This document shows, piece after piece, positions 15,753 to 24,442 of a stretch of 64,000 nt of DNA. The translations under genes and the position numbers were made by a program. This stretch comes from SZAS-103 sp038216155 (GTDB taxonomy: Bacteria; Pseudomonadota; Gammaproteobacteria; Xanthomonadales; Xanthomonadaceae), in contig JBBQQH010000006.1 in assembly GCA_038216155.1 (NCBI GenBank), forward strand, positions 5,829-69,828, in the 5' to 3' direction. The notes under the pieces are model-generated. The model ran no database searches and had not been told where the DNA came from. It was given only the letters and a program-made list of their open reading frames with translations. Every line of letters starts with the position of its first letter. Within the stretch, counting starts at the first letter, position 1.

Positions 15753-16055
15753 ATGCGCGAATCCGATCGCTTGCGAAAGAAGAACATCACCGCATGGGAA
15801 ACCACGCGCGCTAAAGGCATGTGGAATTTTATCCTCGGCAAGGGTGTGTTGTTTTGGGGCGGATTTATGTTCGTCACCATGGGCCTACTGGTTCCATGGC
15901 TACGCCATTCGACTCGCGAATTCACCGCGCTCGGGCTCACCATCAGCGTCGTGTTGTGGCCGCTGGGTGGCGCGCTATGGGGCGCTCTGATCTGGTGGTT
16001 CGGCGAGCGAAGCTACCGTAAACGCAAATCCATTGAAGGAAGCATGCAGCCGTGA
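15753..16055 (+). CDS. Small two-helix membrane protein, unknown function
   Basis: 100 residues. A basic N-terminus with the segment NITAWETTRAKG is followed by two strongly hydrophobic helices (about 31-48 and 60-82) and a positively charged tail. The first helix is preceded by Arg/Lys, suggesting both termini lie in the cytoplasm. No family recognised. It sits 18 bases after the SDR gene and its TGA overlaps the GTG start of efpL, so all three are probably one transcript. Confidence 0.75.
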   Translation: MRESDRLRKKNITAWETTRAKGMWNFILGKGVLFWGGFMFVTMGLLVPWLRHSTREFTALGLTISVVLWPLGGALWGALIWWFGERSYRKRKSIEGSMQP

Positions 16056-16615
16056 AAGCGTCCGAAACGAAAAAAGGCAATGTGATCGAGCACAACGGCA
16101 CTATCTATCAGGTGCGCGACATCGAACGCAGCACACCGCAGGGTCGTGGCGGCAATCTGAAAATTCGGCTGATCCTCTACAGCGTGCCCGGCGGAACAAA
16201 GCTCGATCTGAATCTAGGTGGCGACGACGACCTCAGGGAAGTCGAACTCAGTCGCCGGCAGGCGAATTTTTCGTACAAGGATGGCGATGCGTTCGTGTTC
16301 CTCGATGCCGAGGATTACACGCCGTATCAGCTTGATGCCGATGTGGTCGGCGATGCAGCCGGATACATCAGCGAAGGGCTTGAGGACTGCTACGTGCAGA
16401 TCATCGACGATGCGCCGGTCGGCCTGCAGCTGCCGAGTTCGGTTGTGTTGACGGTCGAGGAAACCGCGCCGGAATTGAAAGGCGGCACTGCCACCAAGCG
16501 TCCAAAACCTGCGCGGCTGAACACCGGCATCGAAATCCAAGTGCCCGAATATATCGCCAGTGGCGAGAAGATATGGGTCAACACCCTGACCGGAGAATTC
16601 TCCGGACGGGTTTGA
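16052..16615 (+). CDS. efpL: Elongation factor P-like protein EfpL (YeiP)
   Basis: 187 residues with the KOW/OB/OB three-domain layout of EF-P. The N-terminal domain tip reads STPQGRGGNLK, with R32 where canonical EF-P has its modified Lys/Arg; the arginine and longer loop are typical of the EfpL paralogue, which relieves ribosome stalling at polyproline and other motifs without modification (family knowledge). The C-terminal LNTGIEIQVPEYIASGEKIWVNT closely follows the EF-P ending. GTG start overlapping the upstream stop. It is distinct from the main efp gene, which is not in the window. Confidence 0.92.
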   Translation: MKASETKKGNVIEHNGTIYQVRDIERSTPQGRGGNLKIRLILYSVPGGTKLDLNLGGDDDLREVELSRRQANFSYKDGDAFVFLDAEDYTPYQLDADVVGDAAGYISEGLEDCYVQIIDDAPVGLQLPSSVVLTVEETAPELKGGTATKRPKPARLNTGIEIQVPEYIASGEKIWVNTLTGEFSGRV

Positions 16616-16629
16616 GCCGTGAGCTCACT

Positions 16630-17196
16630 TTACCCGCGCTCAAGCCACTTACCAGCCATCCTTCGTACTGACGCATCGGCGCAGTCTTCGACTGCAAGCT
16701 CGGCGATCTCGCGCCATGCCAATGCATGCGATTCGTCGCTGACGATGAATTCCTCATCCGAGCCAGCGCGCACAACGAAGCGCACGTCGTAGTGCCAGTG
16801 CTCCGGATCGCTGCCGTGTGCCGGAATGCAATGGCGATCCAGATCGAAGATCGAACGCTCGACGATCAACCCGCTCAATCCCGACTCCTCCTCCGCCTCG
16901 CGCAACGCAACACGCATCAAGTCCGGATCGCCATCGGCATGCCCGCCCAGTTGCAGCCACAGGCCAAGCTTGCGGTGATGGGTGAGCAGCACGCGAGCGC
17001 CGTCGGCGCTGACTAGCCAGGCAGAGCCGGTGAAATGACCGACAGGATTGCCGCGTTCAAACGCAGCGTCGTGATGCTGGAGAAACTCGATGAACGCATC
17101 AACGGCGGAGTCTCCGGCGTGCCGTTTGCCATAGTCGTCGAAGGCTTGCAGCAGCAAGGGGCGCGCAGCAGTTATCGGACGCATGGTACTCGCCAT
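16630..17196 (-). CDS. Nudix hydrolase
   Basis: 188 residues. The Nudix box lies in GGHADGDPDLMRVALREAEEESGL-like sequence; the catalytic REXXEE part is intact (REAEEE), but the upstream glutamate of the consensus GX5E is replaced by proline. Such a change occurs in part of this subfamily, which also has the preceding LTHHRKLGLWLQLGG strand, and the protein is probably still active on a nucleoside diphosphate derivative. A second ATG at 17184 (residue 5) is an equally good start. It is convergent with efpL, with 14 bases between stops, and divergent from the permease gene. Confidence 0.87.
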   Translation of the reverse strand: MASTMRPITAARPLLLQAFDDYGKRHAGDSAVDAFIEFLQHHDAAFERGNPVGHFTGSAWLVSADGARVLLTHHRKLGLWLQLGGHADGDPDLMRVALREAEEESGLSGLIVERSIFDLDRHCIPAHGSDPEHWHYDVRFVVRAGSDEEFIVSDESHALAWREIAELAVEDCADASVRRMAGKWLERG

Positions 17197-17325
17197 TCAA
17201 ACCCAGTCATCGGCGCTTGTACCCCCGTCGCGCGCAGGCTAAGGTAACGCGCGGTCCGCCTGACGGACAAGCAGCGGCGGGATTTGCGTCGCTTCATCAT
17301 CACGCACCTTGAGGGGAGTCCGTCG

Positions 17326-18873
17326 ATGCTATTCCAGCGTGTGAAACCGCTTGACGCCATTCTGGCCACGGCTGAGAAACGCAGACTGACGCGTCAGCTC
17401 GGTCCTATCCAACTCACGTTGTTGGGCGTCGGAGCGATCATCGGCACAGGCATTTTCGTATTGACTGCGGAAGCTGGGCAGAAAGCCGGTCCCGCTATGA
17501 TGGTCGCGTTCGTGATCGCCGCAGTCGTCTGCGCATTGGCTGCGCTGGCCTACTCCGAACTGGCAGCGATGATTCCTGTCGCAGGCTCCGCTTACACCTA
17601 CACCTACGGCGTGTTGGGCGAATCGCTGGCATGGATCGTCGGCTGGGCGCTGGTGCTCGAATATGCCGTGGCTGCAGGCGCGGTTGCTGTGGGCTGGTCG
17701 GGCTACATGAACGGCTTGCTGGTCAGCGCAGGCATTCCTTTGCCGGAGTTTCTGCGAACAGGACCTTATGCAGGTGGTGCATTCAACATACTGGCATTCT
17801 TGATCGTGCTGGTGGTGTCCGTTCTGCTGGTAGTAGGCACATCCAAGAGCGCGAAGGTGAATGCGGTTCTCGTGTCGATCAAGGTGGCCGCATTGACTGC
17901 CTTCATCATCATCGCGTTTCCCGCGGTAAAGGATCCCAACTTCCATCCATTCCTTCCGACGGGCTGGGGCAGCCCATTGGGTGGCATCGGTGTGCTTGGT
18001 GCCGCGGCATCGATCTTTTTCGCGTTCGTCGGCTTTGATGCGGTATCCACTGCCGCCGAAGAGACAAAAAATCCCAATCGAAATATTCCGATCGGCCTGA
18101 TCGGATCTCTGATTATCTGCACGATCTTCTACATGCTGGTTGGCTATGCAGCAGTTGGGTCGGTGGGATCGCAGCCGATGCTCGGACCCGACGGCCTTGC
18201 ATTCAATCCAGGCTCGCCCGAAATGGCAGCCGCGTGCAAGGGTTCGCACGCGCTGGTCTGCAGCAAGGAGCCACTAGCGCACGTGTTGCGCCTGCTGGGA
18301 TTCGAAAAGATGGGCAACATGATCGGCCTGGCTGCTGCGTTGGCTTTGCCGTCGGTGGTGCTAATGATGATCTACGGCCAGACCCGCATCTTCTTCACCA
18401 TGTCACGCGATGGATTGCTGCCGCCGCTGCTGTCGAAGGTGCATCCGCGCTTCCATACGCCTCACATAGTCACAATTATTACCGGTATCGCAGTGTCATT
18501 TTTTGCGGCGATGTTCCCAGTCGGCGTACTGGCTGATATCTCCAACTCCGGCACATTGTTCGCCTTCATGATGGTGGCGCTCGGCGTGATGATCCTGCGG
18601 GTCAAGCAACCTAACCGGCCCCGACCATTCCGCACGCCGTTCGCGTGGGTGGTTTGCCCGCTCGCTATCCTTGGTTGCCTGCTGCTGTTCGCCAACCTGT
18701 CGCTGTATACCGTTGGCCTGTTCTTCGGCTGGGCAATCATCGGCCTGTTCGTTTACTACCTCTACGGCCATCGCAAAAGCCATCTCGGCAACGGGACTGA
18801 ACCTGCCGGCGATGATCACGAAGCAATACCACCAGCTCCAGCGTTTCATGAAGGGCCGGATCCAGGGCCTTGA
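17326..18873 (+). CDS. APC-superfamily amino acid permease (cationic amino acid transporter-like)
   Basis: 515 residues with about 12 membrane helices. The first helix carries the APC signature GVGAIIGTGIFVLT, and helix 6 region has FFAFVGFDAVSTAAEETKNPNRNIPIG, typical of CAT/YfnA-type permeases that import amino acids by proton symport. A hydrophilic loop at about 270-320 precedes helix 8. The ATG at 17326 was chosen over the TTG at 17284 because GGGGAG lies just upstream. Transported amino acid not predictable. Immediately downstream lies a fragment of an unrelated transporter. Confidence 0.92.
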   Translation: MLFQRVKPLDAILATAEKRRLTRQLGPIQLTLLGVGAIIGTGIFVLTAEAGQKAGPAMMVAFVIAAVVCALAALAYSELAAMIPVAGSAYTYTYGVLGESLAWIVGWALVLEYAVAAGAVAVGWSGYMNGLLVSAGIPLPEFLRTGPYAGGAFNILAFLIVLVVSVLLVVGTSKSAKVNAVLVSIKVAALTAFIIIAFPAVKDPNFHPFLPTGWGSPLGGIGVLGAAASIFFAFVGFDAVSTAAEETKNPNRNIPIGLIGSLIICTIFYMLVGYAAVGSVGSQPMLGPDGLAFNPGSPEMAAACKGSHALVCSKEPLAHVLRLLGFEKMGNMIGLAAALALPSVVLMMIYGQTRIFFTMSRDGLLPPLLSKVHPRFHTPHIVTIITGIAVSFFAAMFPVGVLADISNSGTLFAFMMVALGVMILRVKQPNRPRPFRTPFAWVVCPLAILGCLLLFANLSLYTVGLFFGWAIIGLFVYYLYGHRKSHLGNGTEPAGDDHEAIPPAPAFHEGPDPGP

Positions 18874-18880
18874 GGCTTAG

Positions 18881-19102
18881 AGAGCGCGAGCGCTAGAAGT
18901 TATTAATATCGTGGCCAGCGAACTGGCCGCGGTGACGGATTTCTTCGATGCGATGATCTTCGGAATGGCGCTGCCGAACGTGATCGGCGTGTACCTGATC
19001 GCCCTCGTGGTCAAACGCGAACTGGCCAGCTACCTTGCGCGCGTGCGCAGTGGCGAGATTCGCAATTACAGACTCAAGCCGCTTATTGACGCTGCTGGAT
19101 GA
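18881..19102 (+). pseudogene. C-terminal remnant of an alanine/glycine:cation symporter (AGCS)
   Basis: The frame from the stop at 18878-18880 reads LEVINIVASELAAVTDFFD then AMIFGMALPNVIGVYL and VKRELASYLARVRSGEIR. This matches the very end of sodium:alanine symporters (DAMIFGMALPN, then VKxELxxYxxRxxSGEIR) as I know them. The remaining 400 or so residues are absent: upstream sequence belongs to the APC permease. A GTG at 18911 could start a 63-residue ORF but the product would not be a transporter. Most likely the scar of a deletion or recombination. Confidence 0.7.
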
Positions 19103-19186
19103 GCTGAACTTGAGATTTGAATAGAGGCGTTCAGATGCACTGCTATAACCACCAGTCACAGCCAGCAATCGGGCAGCCTGAACACA

Positions 19187-19414
19187 ATGATGTCGCGTGC
19201 AACATCTGTTCAAAGCACGAACAGTAACTATCGTTACCTTCCTTCACTGTTCCCGTTCGGCGTTGGAAGCGTTTTTATTCTTTATGCAATCATGCATCCC
19301 AACACAATCAGCGGATTGCCTCTGATTCTGGGCTTGGTATTCATTCTCTTCTCCGCAATCCAGGCTTTTGTGATTCGAAAGGCATACACGGGCAAGACCA
19401 AAGGCCTAGCGTGA
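19187..19414 (+). CDS. Small two-helix membrane protein, unknown
   Basis: 75 residues, starting at either of two adjacent ATGs (19187, 19190). Polar N-terminus of about 22 residues, then helices at about 24-40 and 46-62, and a basic tail. No good ribosome-binding site and no recognised family. It lies in a stretch of lower GC than its surroundings, downstream of the symporter remnant. Confidence 0.5.
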   Translation: MMSRATSVQSTNSNYRYLPSLFPFGVGSVFILYAIMHPNTISGLPLILGLVFILFSAIQAFVIRKAYTGKTKGLA

Positions 19415-19473
19415 CCAGAATATGTTCAATCCCGTTGGCGACTGCGCGCCGCAGTCTCAAGATTTGACCATCG

Positions 19474-19746
19474 GTGAGCAGAACACTGGCATTCGGCTAC
19501 GCGTTATGCATTGCGGCCTTGGTTGCGATGATTCTTCTTTCTCATGCCGCGCCCACGCCTAAAGGGCCGACCGCGACGATCTGCGCGAGCCTATGTGCGG
19601 TGCTGCTGTTGGTCGCCTCTTGGCTATGCTTTCGAGGTGCAAGCACGTACAAAGGACAGCTTAGGAAGTACTTGGCCTATTTCGTTGCCGTAGTGTCGGC
19701 GTTCTTGGGTGTCGGGTCGACGTTGGCAGCCTTCTCAATGCGTTAG
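19474..19746 (+). CDS. Small three-helix membrane protein, unknown
   Basis: 90 residues from a GTG at 19474, with three hydrophobic segments (about 7-24, 36-52, 67-87) separated by short charged loops. No recognised family. It is adjacent to another small membrane ORF and convergent with rmuC. Coding status is inferred from the coherent membrane-protein pattern only. Confidence 0.5.
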   Translation: MSRTLAFGYALCIAALVAMILLSHAAPTPKGPTATICASLCAVLLLVASWLCFRGASTYKGQLRKYLAYFVAVVSAFLGVGSTLAAFSMR

Positions 19747-19763
19747 GCTCGACCAATGGCAGC

Positions 19764-21332
19764 TTAAACGTCTCCGACTGATGGGAGGTCGACAGCCGAC
19801 GCGCTCGAATCGGGCTGCAGTGTTTCAGGGATGGCTCGCTTGCCCTTCGCTCCAGCCGCCACCAGCCGTCTGGCGCGTGCCAACACCGATTGATTCGAAT
19901 CATTCAGGTACTTCTTGGCACTGGAAAAAATATCTCCTGCTTTCTTGATGCCGTCACCGACTTCATTGAACTCCGCGAGAAACAGTCCAATCGAATCGAT
20001 CAACAATCCTGCATGCTTATCTATCTCGTCGACTTGTTTGAGGAGCTTGTCGCGTGACCATAGGCGTTCACATACTTGGAGCATCGCCATCAATGTGTTC
20101 GGCGAAGCGAAGACGATTCGTTTTTTCCATGCCTCGGTCTGCAAGTCCCTGTTCACGGACAACGCTGCAGACATTGCTCCTTCTATCGGAATGAACATCA
20201 CGGTTGTATCGAGCGCCTGACTTCCGAGATTCTTGGGGTAATTCTTCTCAGCCAAATCCCGCACGTGCAGACGCATTGCCGCAGCGTGGCGAATCAGCGC
20301 TTCCTGTTGGACTTCTAGTGAATCCGCTTGATTCGCTTCAGCCCACGCCACTAGGTTGACCTTGGAATCCACGACAATTTGACGTCCGTCTGGGAGCGTC
20401 ACGATTACGTCCGGCCGTTGCTGACGGCCAGTCTCGTCATCCAAAGACGTAGCCTGAGACACGAAGTGAATGCCTTCCTCTAGGCCGGAAGCCTTGAGCA
20501 CGGTTTCAAGAATCATTTCACCCCAGTCACCGCGCGCCTTGGCATTTCCCTTGAGCGCTTTCGTCATCGCATTGGTCGCATCGGCCATTGTTTGATTCAA
20601 GGTTTTTAGTTCACTAATAGTTCCCACCAACGTCGCGCGTTGGGTTGCGTCGTCACTCGCGAGCCGTTCAATTTTCTCCTGGAATTTCGTGACCTGTTCG
20701 GCAAACGGCTTCAGCGTTTCCGCAAGCCCTTCTTTCGACTTGACAGCCGATGCTTCAATACCTTTATCCAGAAGCGTGGCCTTTTGGTCGAATACTGCGC
20801 TCGCTGCTTCCGTGAAAGCTGTTCGAAGTTGCTCCTGCGCGCTCTTTAGGAACGCTCTCGAATCTTCGGCAATCACTTTCGCTGCCTCACACTCGGCAAT
20901 TGCTTTCGCCTGCTCTGCCGATTTCTTTTCGATGTCTTTCCGGGCAACTTCAAGTAAGCCGTTAGCATCCTTCAGCGCGCTGGCCAAGCGATCAGCATCC
21001 TCTTGTTTTGCGTTGGCCGTCGCCAAGGCAGCGGCTTCTGAACCGCCTGCGTTACGCAACCTCTCGCGCAATACAGTAAGTTCATCTTCAACTCCTTTGA
21101 CACGCTCAAGGGCATCTGGCAGACGAGCTGCATCGGATGCTAGTTGAAGTGCGCGATCACGCTCTTTGGCCGATACCTTCTCACTTGCGATCAGACTCTG
21201 CTGCAAGCTCTCCACTAACAATTCCGATGCACGGAGCCGTCCGCGCATCGGCAACCAGAGAGCAGCGATGGCAATACCAACGCCAGCCACTAGGCCGACC
21301 AAGAGGAAGACAATCGAATTTAAGTCTGACAT
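19764..21332 (-). CDS. rmuC: DNA recombination protein RmuC
   Basis: 522 residues. An N-terminal membrane helix (about 6-28), a long coiled coil rich in Ala, Glu and Lys (about 35-220), then the RmuC nuclease-like domain with MTKALKGNAKARGDWGEM, LEEGIHFVSQ, RPDVIVTLPDGRQIVVDSK and FIPIEGAMSAAL. RmuC limits inversions and rearrangements at short inverted repeats (family knowledge). It is divergent from mtnB with 110 bases between the two starts. Confidence 0.94.
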   Translation of the reverse strand: MSDLNSIVFLLVGLVAGVGIAIAALWLPMRGRLRASELLVESLQQSLIASEKVSAKERDRALQLASDAARLPDALERVKGVEDELTVLRERLRNAGGSEAAALATANAKQEDADRLASALKDANGLLEVARKDIEKKSAEQAKAIAECEAAKVIAEDSRAFLKSAQEQLRTAFTEAASAVFDQKATLLDKGIEASAVKSKEGLAETLKPFAEQVTKFQEKIERLASDDATQRATLVGTISELKTLNQTMADATNAMTKALKGNAKARGDWGEMILETVLKASGLEEGIHFVSQATSLDDETGRQQRPDVIVTLPDGRQIVVDSKVNLVAWAEANQADSLEVQQEALIRHAAAMRLHVRDLAEKNYPKNLGSQALDTTVMFIPIEGAMSAALSVNRDLQTEAWKKRIVFASPNTLMAMLQVCERLWSRDKLLKQVDEIDKHAGLLIDSIGLFLAEFNEVGDGIKKAGDIFSSAKKYLNDSNQSVLARARRLVAAGAKGKRAIPETLQPDSSASAVDLPSVGDV

Positions 21333-21430
21333 CGAGATTTCCGCGCGGCAGCGGCCGCTTGCGTAGCTATTCTATCCACTCCACGATCTCTTACCTTGCG
21401 ACGGCCTGCATTCATGACCGGCCCATCCGC

Positions 21431-21436
21431 TACACT
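21431..21436 (+). promoter_or_regulatory. -10 element (TACACT) for a probable leaderless mtnB transcript
   Basis: TACACT ends six bases before the mtnB ATG at 21443, so transcription starting 6-7 bases after the box would begin at or next to the initiation codon. No ribosome-binding site precedes the ATG, which fits leaderless translation. Confidence 0.45.
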
Positions 21437-21442
21437 TTGCGC

Positions 21443-22090
21443 ATGCCCACCCTGCCCTTTTCCGCCAGCCGATTGCACGAATGCGCGCTGGAGTTGATCG
21501 AGAACGTGCGCGAACTGGCCGAACTCGGTTGGACGCCCGCGACCAGCAGCAATTTTTCGCTGCGGCTGGATGTAAGCCACGCCGCGATTACGGTGTCCGG
21601 GCGCGACAAGGGCAAACTGGTCGAGAACGACATCATGGTCGTCGATTTAAATGGGCGGCCCGTGGCCACCGAACAGCGGCCGTCAGCGGAAACTTTGCTG
21701 CATACGCAGCTGTATGCGCGATCGCCGGCGATCGGTTGCGTGTTGCACACGCACTCGCAGACGCAGACCGTTGCATCGCGCCTGTATGCGCCGGTCGGTA
21801 AGGTGCATATCGCAGGCTACGAGCTATTGAAAGCCTTCACTGGCAACACCACTCATGAAATGAGTTTGGATATTCCGGTCTTGTCCAACACCCAGGACAT
21901 GCCGGAGTTGGCGCGACAGGTCGATGCCTTGCTGGATGCGGCCGACGCAAGTGGCAGGTCGTTGTGCGGCTACCTGATCGACGGCCACGGCATGTATGCG
22001 TGGGGCCGTGATATGGGCGATGCGCGCCGCCACCTGGATGCGTTCGAATTCCTGCTGGGTTGCGAAATGGAGTTGATCAAGCTGCGATGA
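21443..22090 (+). CDS. mtnB: Methylthioribulose-1-phosphate dehydratase
   Basis: Methionine salvage enzyme of the class II aldolase/adducin family, dehydrating methylthioribulose-1-P. It has 215 residues. Visible: NFSLRL and VSGRDKGKL, the zinc histidines in VLHTHSQTQ and the later histidine in IDGHGMYAWG. The start at 21443 gives the usual length; a longer ORF from 21137 overlaps rmuC on the other strand and is rejected. The stop overlaps the mtnD start (ATGA). Confidence 0.94.
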   Translation: MPTLPFSASRLHECALELIENVRELAELGWTPATSSNFSLRLDVSHAAITVSGRDKGKLVENDIMVVDLNGRPVATEQRPSAETLLHTQLYARSPAIGCVLHTHSQTQTVASRLYAPVGKVHIAGYELLKAFTGNTTHEMSLDIPVLSNTQDMPELARQVDALLDAADASGRSLCGYLIDGHGMYAWGRDMGDARRHLDAFEFLLGCEMELIKLR

Positions 22091-22662
22091 GCCGACTGCG
22101 CATCTTCAATGAGAACGATCCGGCGCAACCGACGCTGGAGACCAGCGAACACGCTCGCATGGCGCAGGAACTGGCGCGCATCAAGGTGCGCTTTGAGCAG
22201 TGGCAGGCGAATGTCGAGTTATCACAAGGCGCAGCGCAAGACGTGGTAATCGCCGCCTATCGAGACGACATCGATCGACTGATGCGGGACAATGGCTATC
22301 GCGCGGTAGACGTGGTCAGCCTGCATCCCGAACACCCCGAGCGCGACGCCATGCGCCGCAAGTTTCTGGACGAACACACGCACGCCGAGGACGAGGTTCG
22401 TTTCTTCGTCGCCGGATCGGGCCTGTTCACCCTGCACGTAGACAAGAAGGTGTACGAGATTTTGTGCGAATCCGGCGATCTGATTGGCGTGCCCGACGGC
22501 ACCCGGCACTGGTTCGACATGGGCGAGGCACCGCATTTCGTCGCGATCCGCTTGTTTACCAATGTCGAAGGCTGGGTCGCCAATTTTACTGGCGAGCCGA
22601 TTGCGCAGCGGTTTCCACGTTATCAGCGCGAGTCTTCACAAGACGCAGCGGTGGACGCATGA
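22087..22662 (+). CDS. mtnD: Acireductone dioxygenase
   Basis: Cupin metalloenzyme of 191 residues that oxidises acireductone to 2-oxo-4-methylthiobutyrate and formate (Fe form) in methionine salvage. Metal ligands are visible in FLDEHTHAEDEVRFF (HxHxxxxE) and the distal histidine in DGTRHWFDMG. Starts with ATG overlapping the mtnB stop and its own stop overlaps mtnC, giving a translationally coupled mtnBDC operon. Confidence 0.95.
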   Translation: MSRLRIFNENDPAQPTLETSEHARMAQELARIKVRFEQWQANVELSQGAAQDVVIAAYRDDIDRLMRDNGYRAVDVVSLHPEHPERDAMRRKFLDEHTHAEDEVRFFVAGSGLFTLHVDKKVYEILCESGDLIGVPDGTRHWFDMGEAPHFVAIRLFTNVEGWVANFTGEPIAQRFPRYQRESSQDAAVDA

Positions 22663-23384
22663 GCTATCAACCGCCGCGCGCGATCCTCACGGATATCGAA
22701 GGCACCACCAGCTCGATCGCGTTCGTCAAGGATGTGCTGTTCCCGTATGCCGCGCGCGAATTGCCGAACTTCATTCGCACCAACATCGGCGATCCCGCCG
22801 TGCGCAACTGGATGGATTCGGCGGCGATGGACATCGGCGGCGTGGTTTCGGATGACTGCATCATCGAGTTACTGCAGGACTGGATTCGCGAGGACCGCAA
22901 GCACACTGCGCTGAAAGGCTTGCAGGGCATGCTGTGGAAAACAGGTTACGAGCGCGGCGACTTTCGTGGCCACATATATTCCGATGCAGTCGATCGACTG
23001 CGCGAATGGCACTCGGCAGGTATCCCGCTGCATGTGTATTCGTCCGGCTCGGTCGACGCGCAGAAGCTGCTGTTCGGTCACAGCGATGCCGGTGACTTGT
23101 CGAGCCTGTTTGCCGAGCATTTCGATACGCAAGTCGGTGGCAAATGCGAACCGGACAGCTATCGACATATCGCCACTGCGTTGCAGTTGAACGCGAACGA
23201 AATCCTGTTCCTGTCCGACGTAGTCGAAGAACTCGACGCCGCCCGCATCGCAGGCATGCGCACGCTGCTGGTCGATCGCGCCAGCGACTATCCTGAGCCG
23301 CGGCAGGGTGCCGACACGCACGGGCACCGGCGCGTTGAGTCGTTTGGCGAGATCGAGCTCGCGCAGCCGTACGGCGTGGCATAG
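22659..23384 (+). CDS. mtnC: Acireductone synthase (enolase-phosphatase)
   Basis: HAD-superfamily bifunctional enolase-phosphatase of 241 residues, converting 2,3-diketo-5-methylthiopentyl-1-P to acireductone. The nucleophile aspartate is in LTDIEGTTSS at the N-terminus; HVYSSGSVDAQKLLFGH carries motif II, GGKCEPDSYRHIA the lysine, and LFLSDVVEELDAA the acidic motif. The ATG at 22659 overlaps the mtnD stop; a longer ORF from 22200 merely reads through mtnD in another frame. Confidence 0.94.
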   Translation: MSYQPPRAILTDIEGTTSSIAFVKDVLFPYAARELPNFIRTNIGDPAVRNWMDSAAMDIGGVVSDDCIIELLQDWIREDRKHTALKGLQGMLWKTGYERGDFRGHIYSDAVDRLREWHSAGIPLHVYSSGSVDAQKLLFGHSDAGDLSSLFAEHFDTQVGGKCEPDSYRHIATALQLNANEILFLSDVVEELDAARIAGMRTLLVDRASDYPEPRQGADTHGHRRVESFGEIELAQPYGVA

Positions 23385-23397
23385 TCGACGACAACCC

Positions 23398-24417
23398 ATG
23401 CGTTCACGCGTTCTGATGTTGCTTGTCTTGGCGCTCGTCATCGGATTGGTGGCGGGCTATCACCTGCCGCCACGCGCGAATTCGGCTGCTAGTGCGGCAA
23501 GATCCAAAGCAGCTACGCACGCGGCACCTGCTGCGAAAACGGCAGCGAAGCATGCGAAGAATGGCGATGGTGCTGCCGATGAAACGCTTGATCCGATCGC
23601 AAGTTATGAAGACCTGATTTACGATCAACCGAACCTGATTGACGCCAGCGTGAAGCAACTGCGCGCGCAGGTACCAGGTCATGTCGACCTGTACGCACTC
23701 GGCTTCGCCGGCGATTACGAGCAACCGCCGTTCCGCAACGAAGTCGATCTGTTGCAACGGGTGATGACGAATCGCTTCAATGCCGCCGGTCGTACGCTGG
23801 AACTGATCAATTCGGACGACACCTTCAAGCGCACGCCACTGGCCACGCGCACTAACCTGTACCAAGCGCTCGACGGCATCGCGCGCACGATGGATCGCGA
23901 TGAGGACGTGCTGCTGCTATTTCTGACCAGCCACGGCAGCGAAGATCACCAGCTGTACGTCGCGATGGGCGCGATGCCGCTCGACCAGCTGACGCCCGAA
24001 GATATTCGCGACGCGCTCGATACGGCGAAGATTCGCTGGCGGATCGTGGTAGTGTCGGCTTGCTATTCGGGCGGGTTTATCCCGGCGCTGCGCGAGCCGA
24101 ACACGCTGGTGATCACCGCCGCGCGCACCGATCGCACTTCGTTCGGCTGCGGCGCGGATTCGAAGCTCACGTATTTCGGCAGGGCGTTCCTGCAACAGGC
24201 ATTAAACCAAACCACAGACTTTCACTCCGCCTTCGATCTCGCCCGCAAGTCAATCGCTGCATGGGAGAAACGTGACGGCGAGGTGCCTTCGGAGCCGCAA
24301 TACTGGGAAGGTGCAGAGATGCGCGAGAAGTTGTCCGAGTTGCAGAAGTCGTTACCCATAGCGAGCACACCAAATGCATCGCAATTTGCTGGACGGAGAA
24401 GCGCTTCTTCGCGTTGA
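23398..24417 (+). CDS. Membrane-anchored C13-family (legumain/caspase-like) cysteine peptidase
   Basis: 339 residues. A single N-terminal membrane helix (about 5-22) is followed by an Ala/Lys-rich linker to residue 60 and then a caspase-fold domain. The catalytic dyad is readable: H179 in LLFLTSHGSEDH and C222 in VVVSACYSGGF, both at the ends of hydrophobic strands as in clan CD. Orientation suggests a periplasmic protease. Substrate unknown; C13 enzymes typically cut after Asn or Asp. It starts 13 bases after mtnC, so it is likely co-transcribed with the methionine salvage genes, though no functional link is obvious. Confidence 0.85.
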   Translation: MRSRVLMLLVLALVIGLVAGYHLPPRANSAASAARSKAATHAAPAAKTAAKHAKNGDGAADETLDPIASYEDLIYDQPNLIDASVKQLRAQVPGHVDLYALGFAGDYEQPPFRNEVDLLQRVMTNRFNAAGRTLELINSDDTFKRTPLATRTNLYQALDGIARTMDRDEDVLLLFLTSHGSEDHQLYVAMGAMPLDQLTPEDIRDALDTAKIRWRIVVVSACYSGGFIPALREPNTLVITAARTDRTSFGCGADSKLTYFGRAFLQQALNQTTDFHSAFDLARKSIAAWEKRDGEVPSEPQYWEGAEMREKLSELQKSLPIASTPNASQFAGRRSASSR

Positions 24418-24442
24418 GCGCTGGGTAAACTCGGGCCGTTTT

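Noticed and set aside
22200..23384. 394-codon frame that could be read as a fusion ending in MtnC
   Set aside because: The first 153 codons run through mtnD in another frame and are Arg-rich noise; mtnC has its own ATG at 22659.
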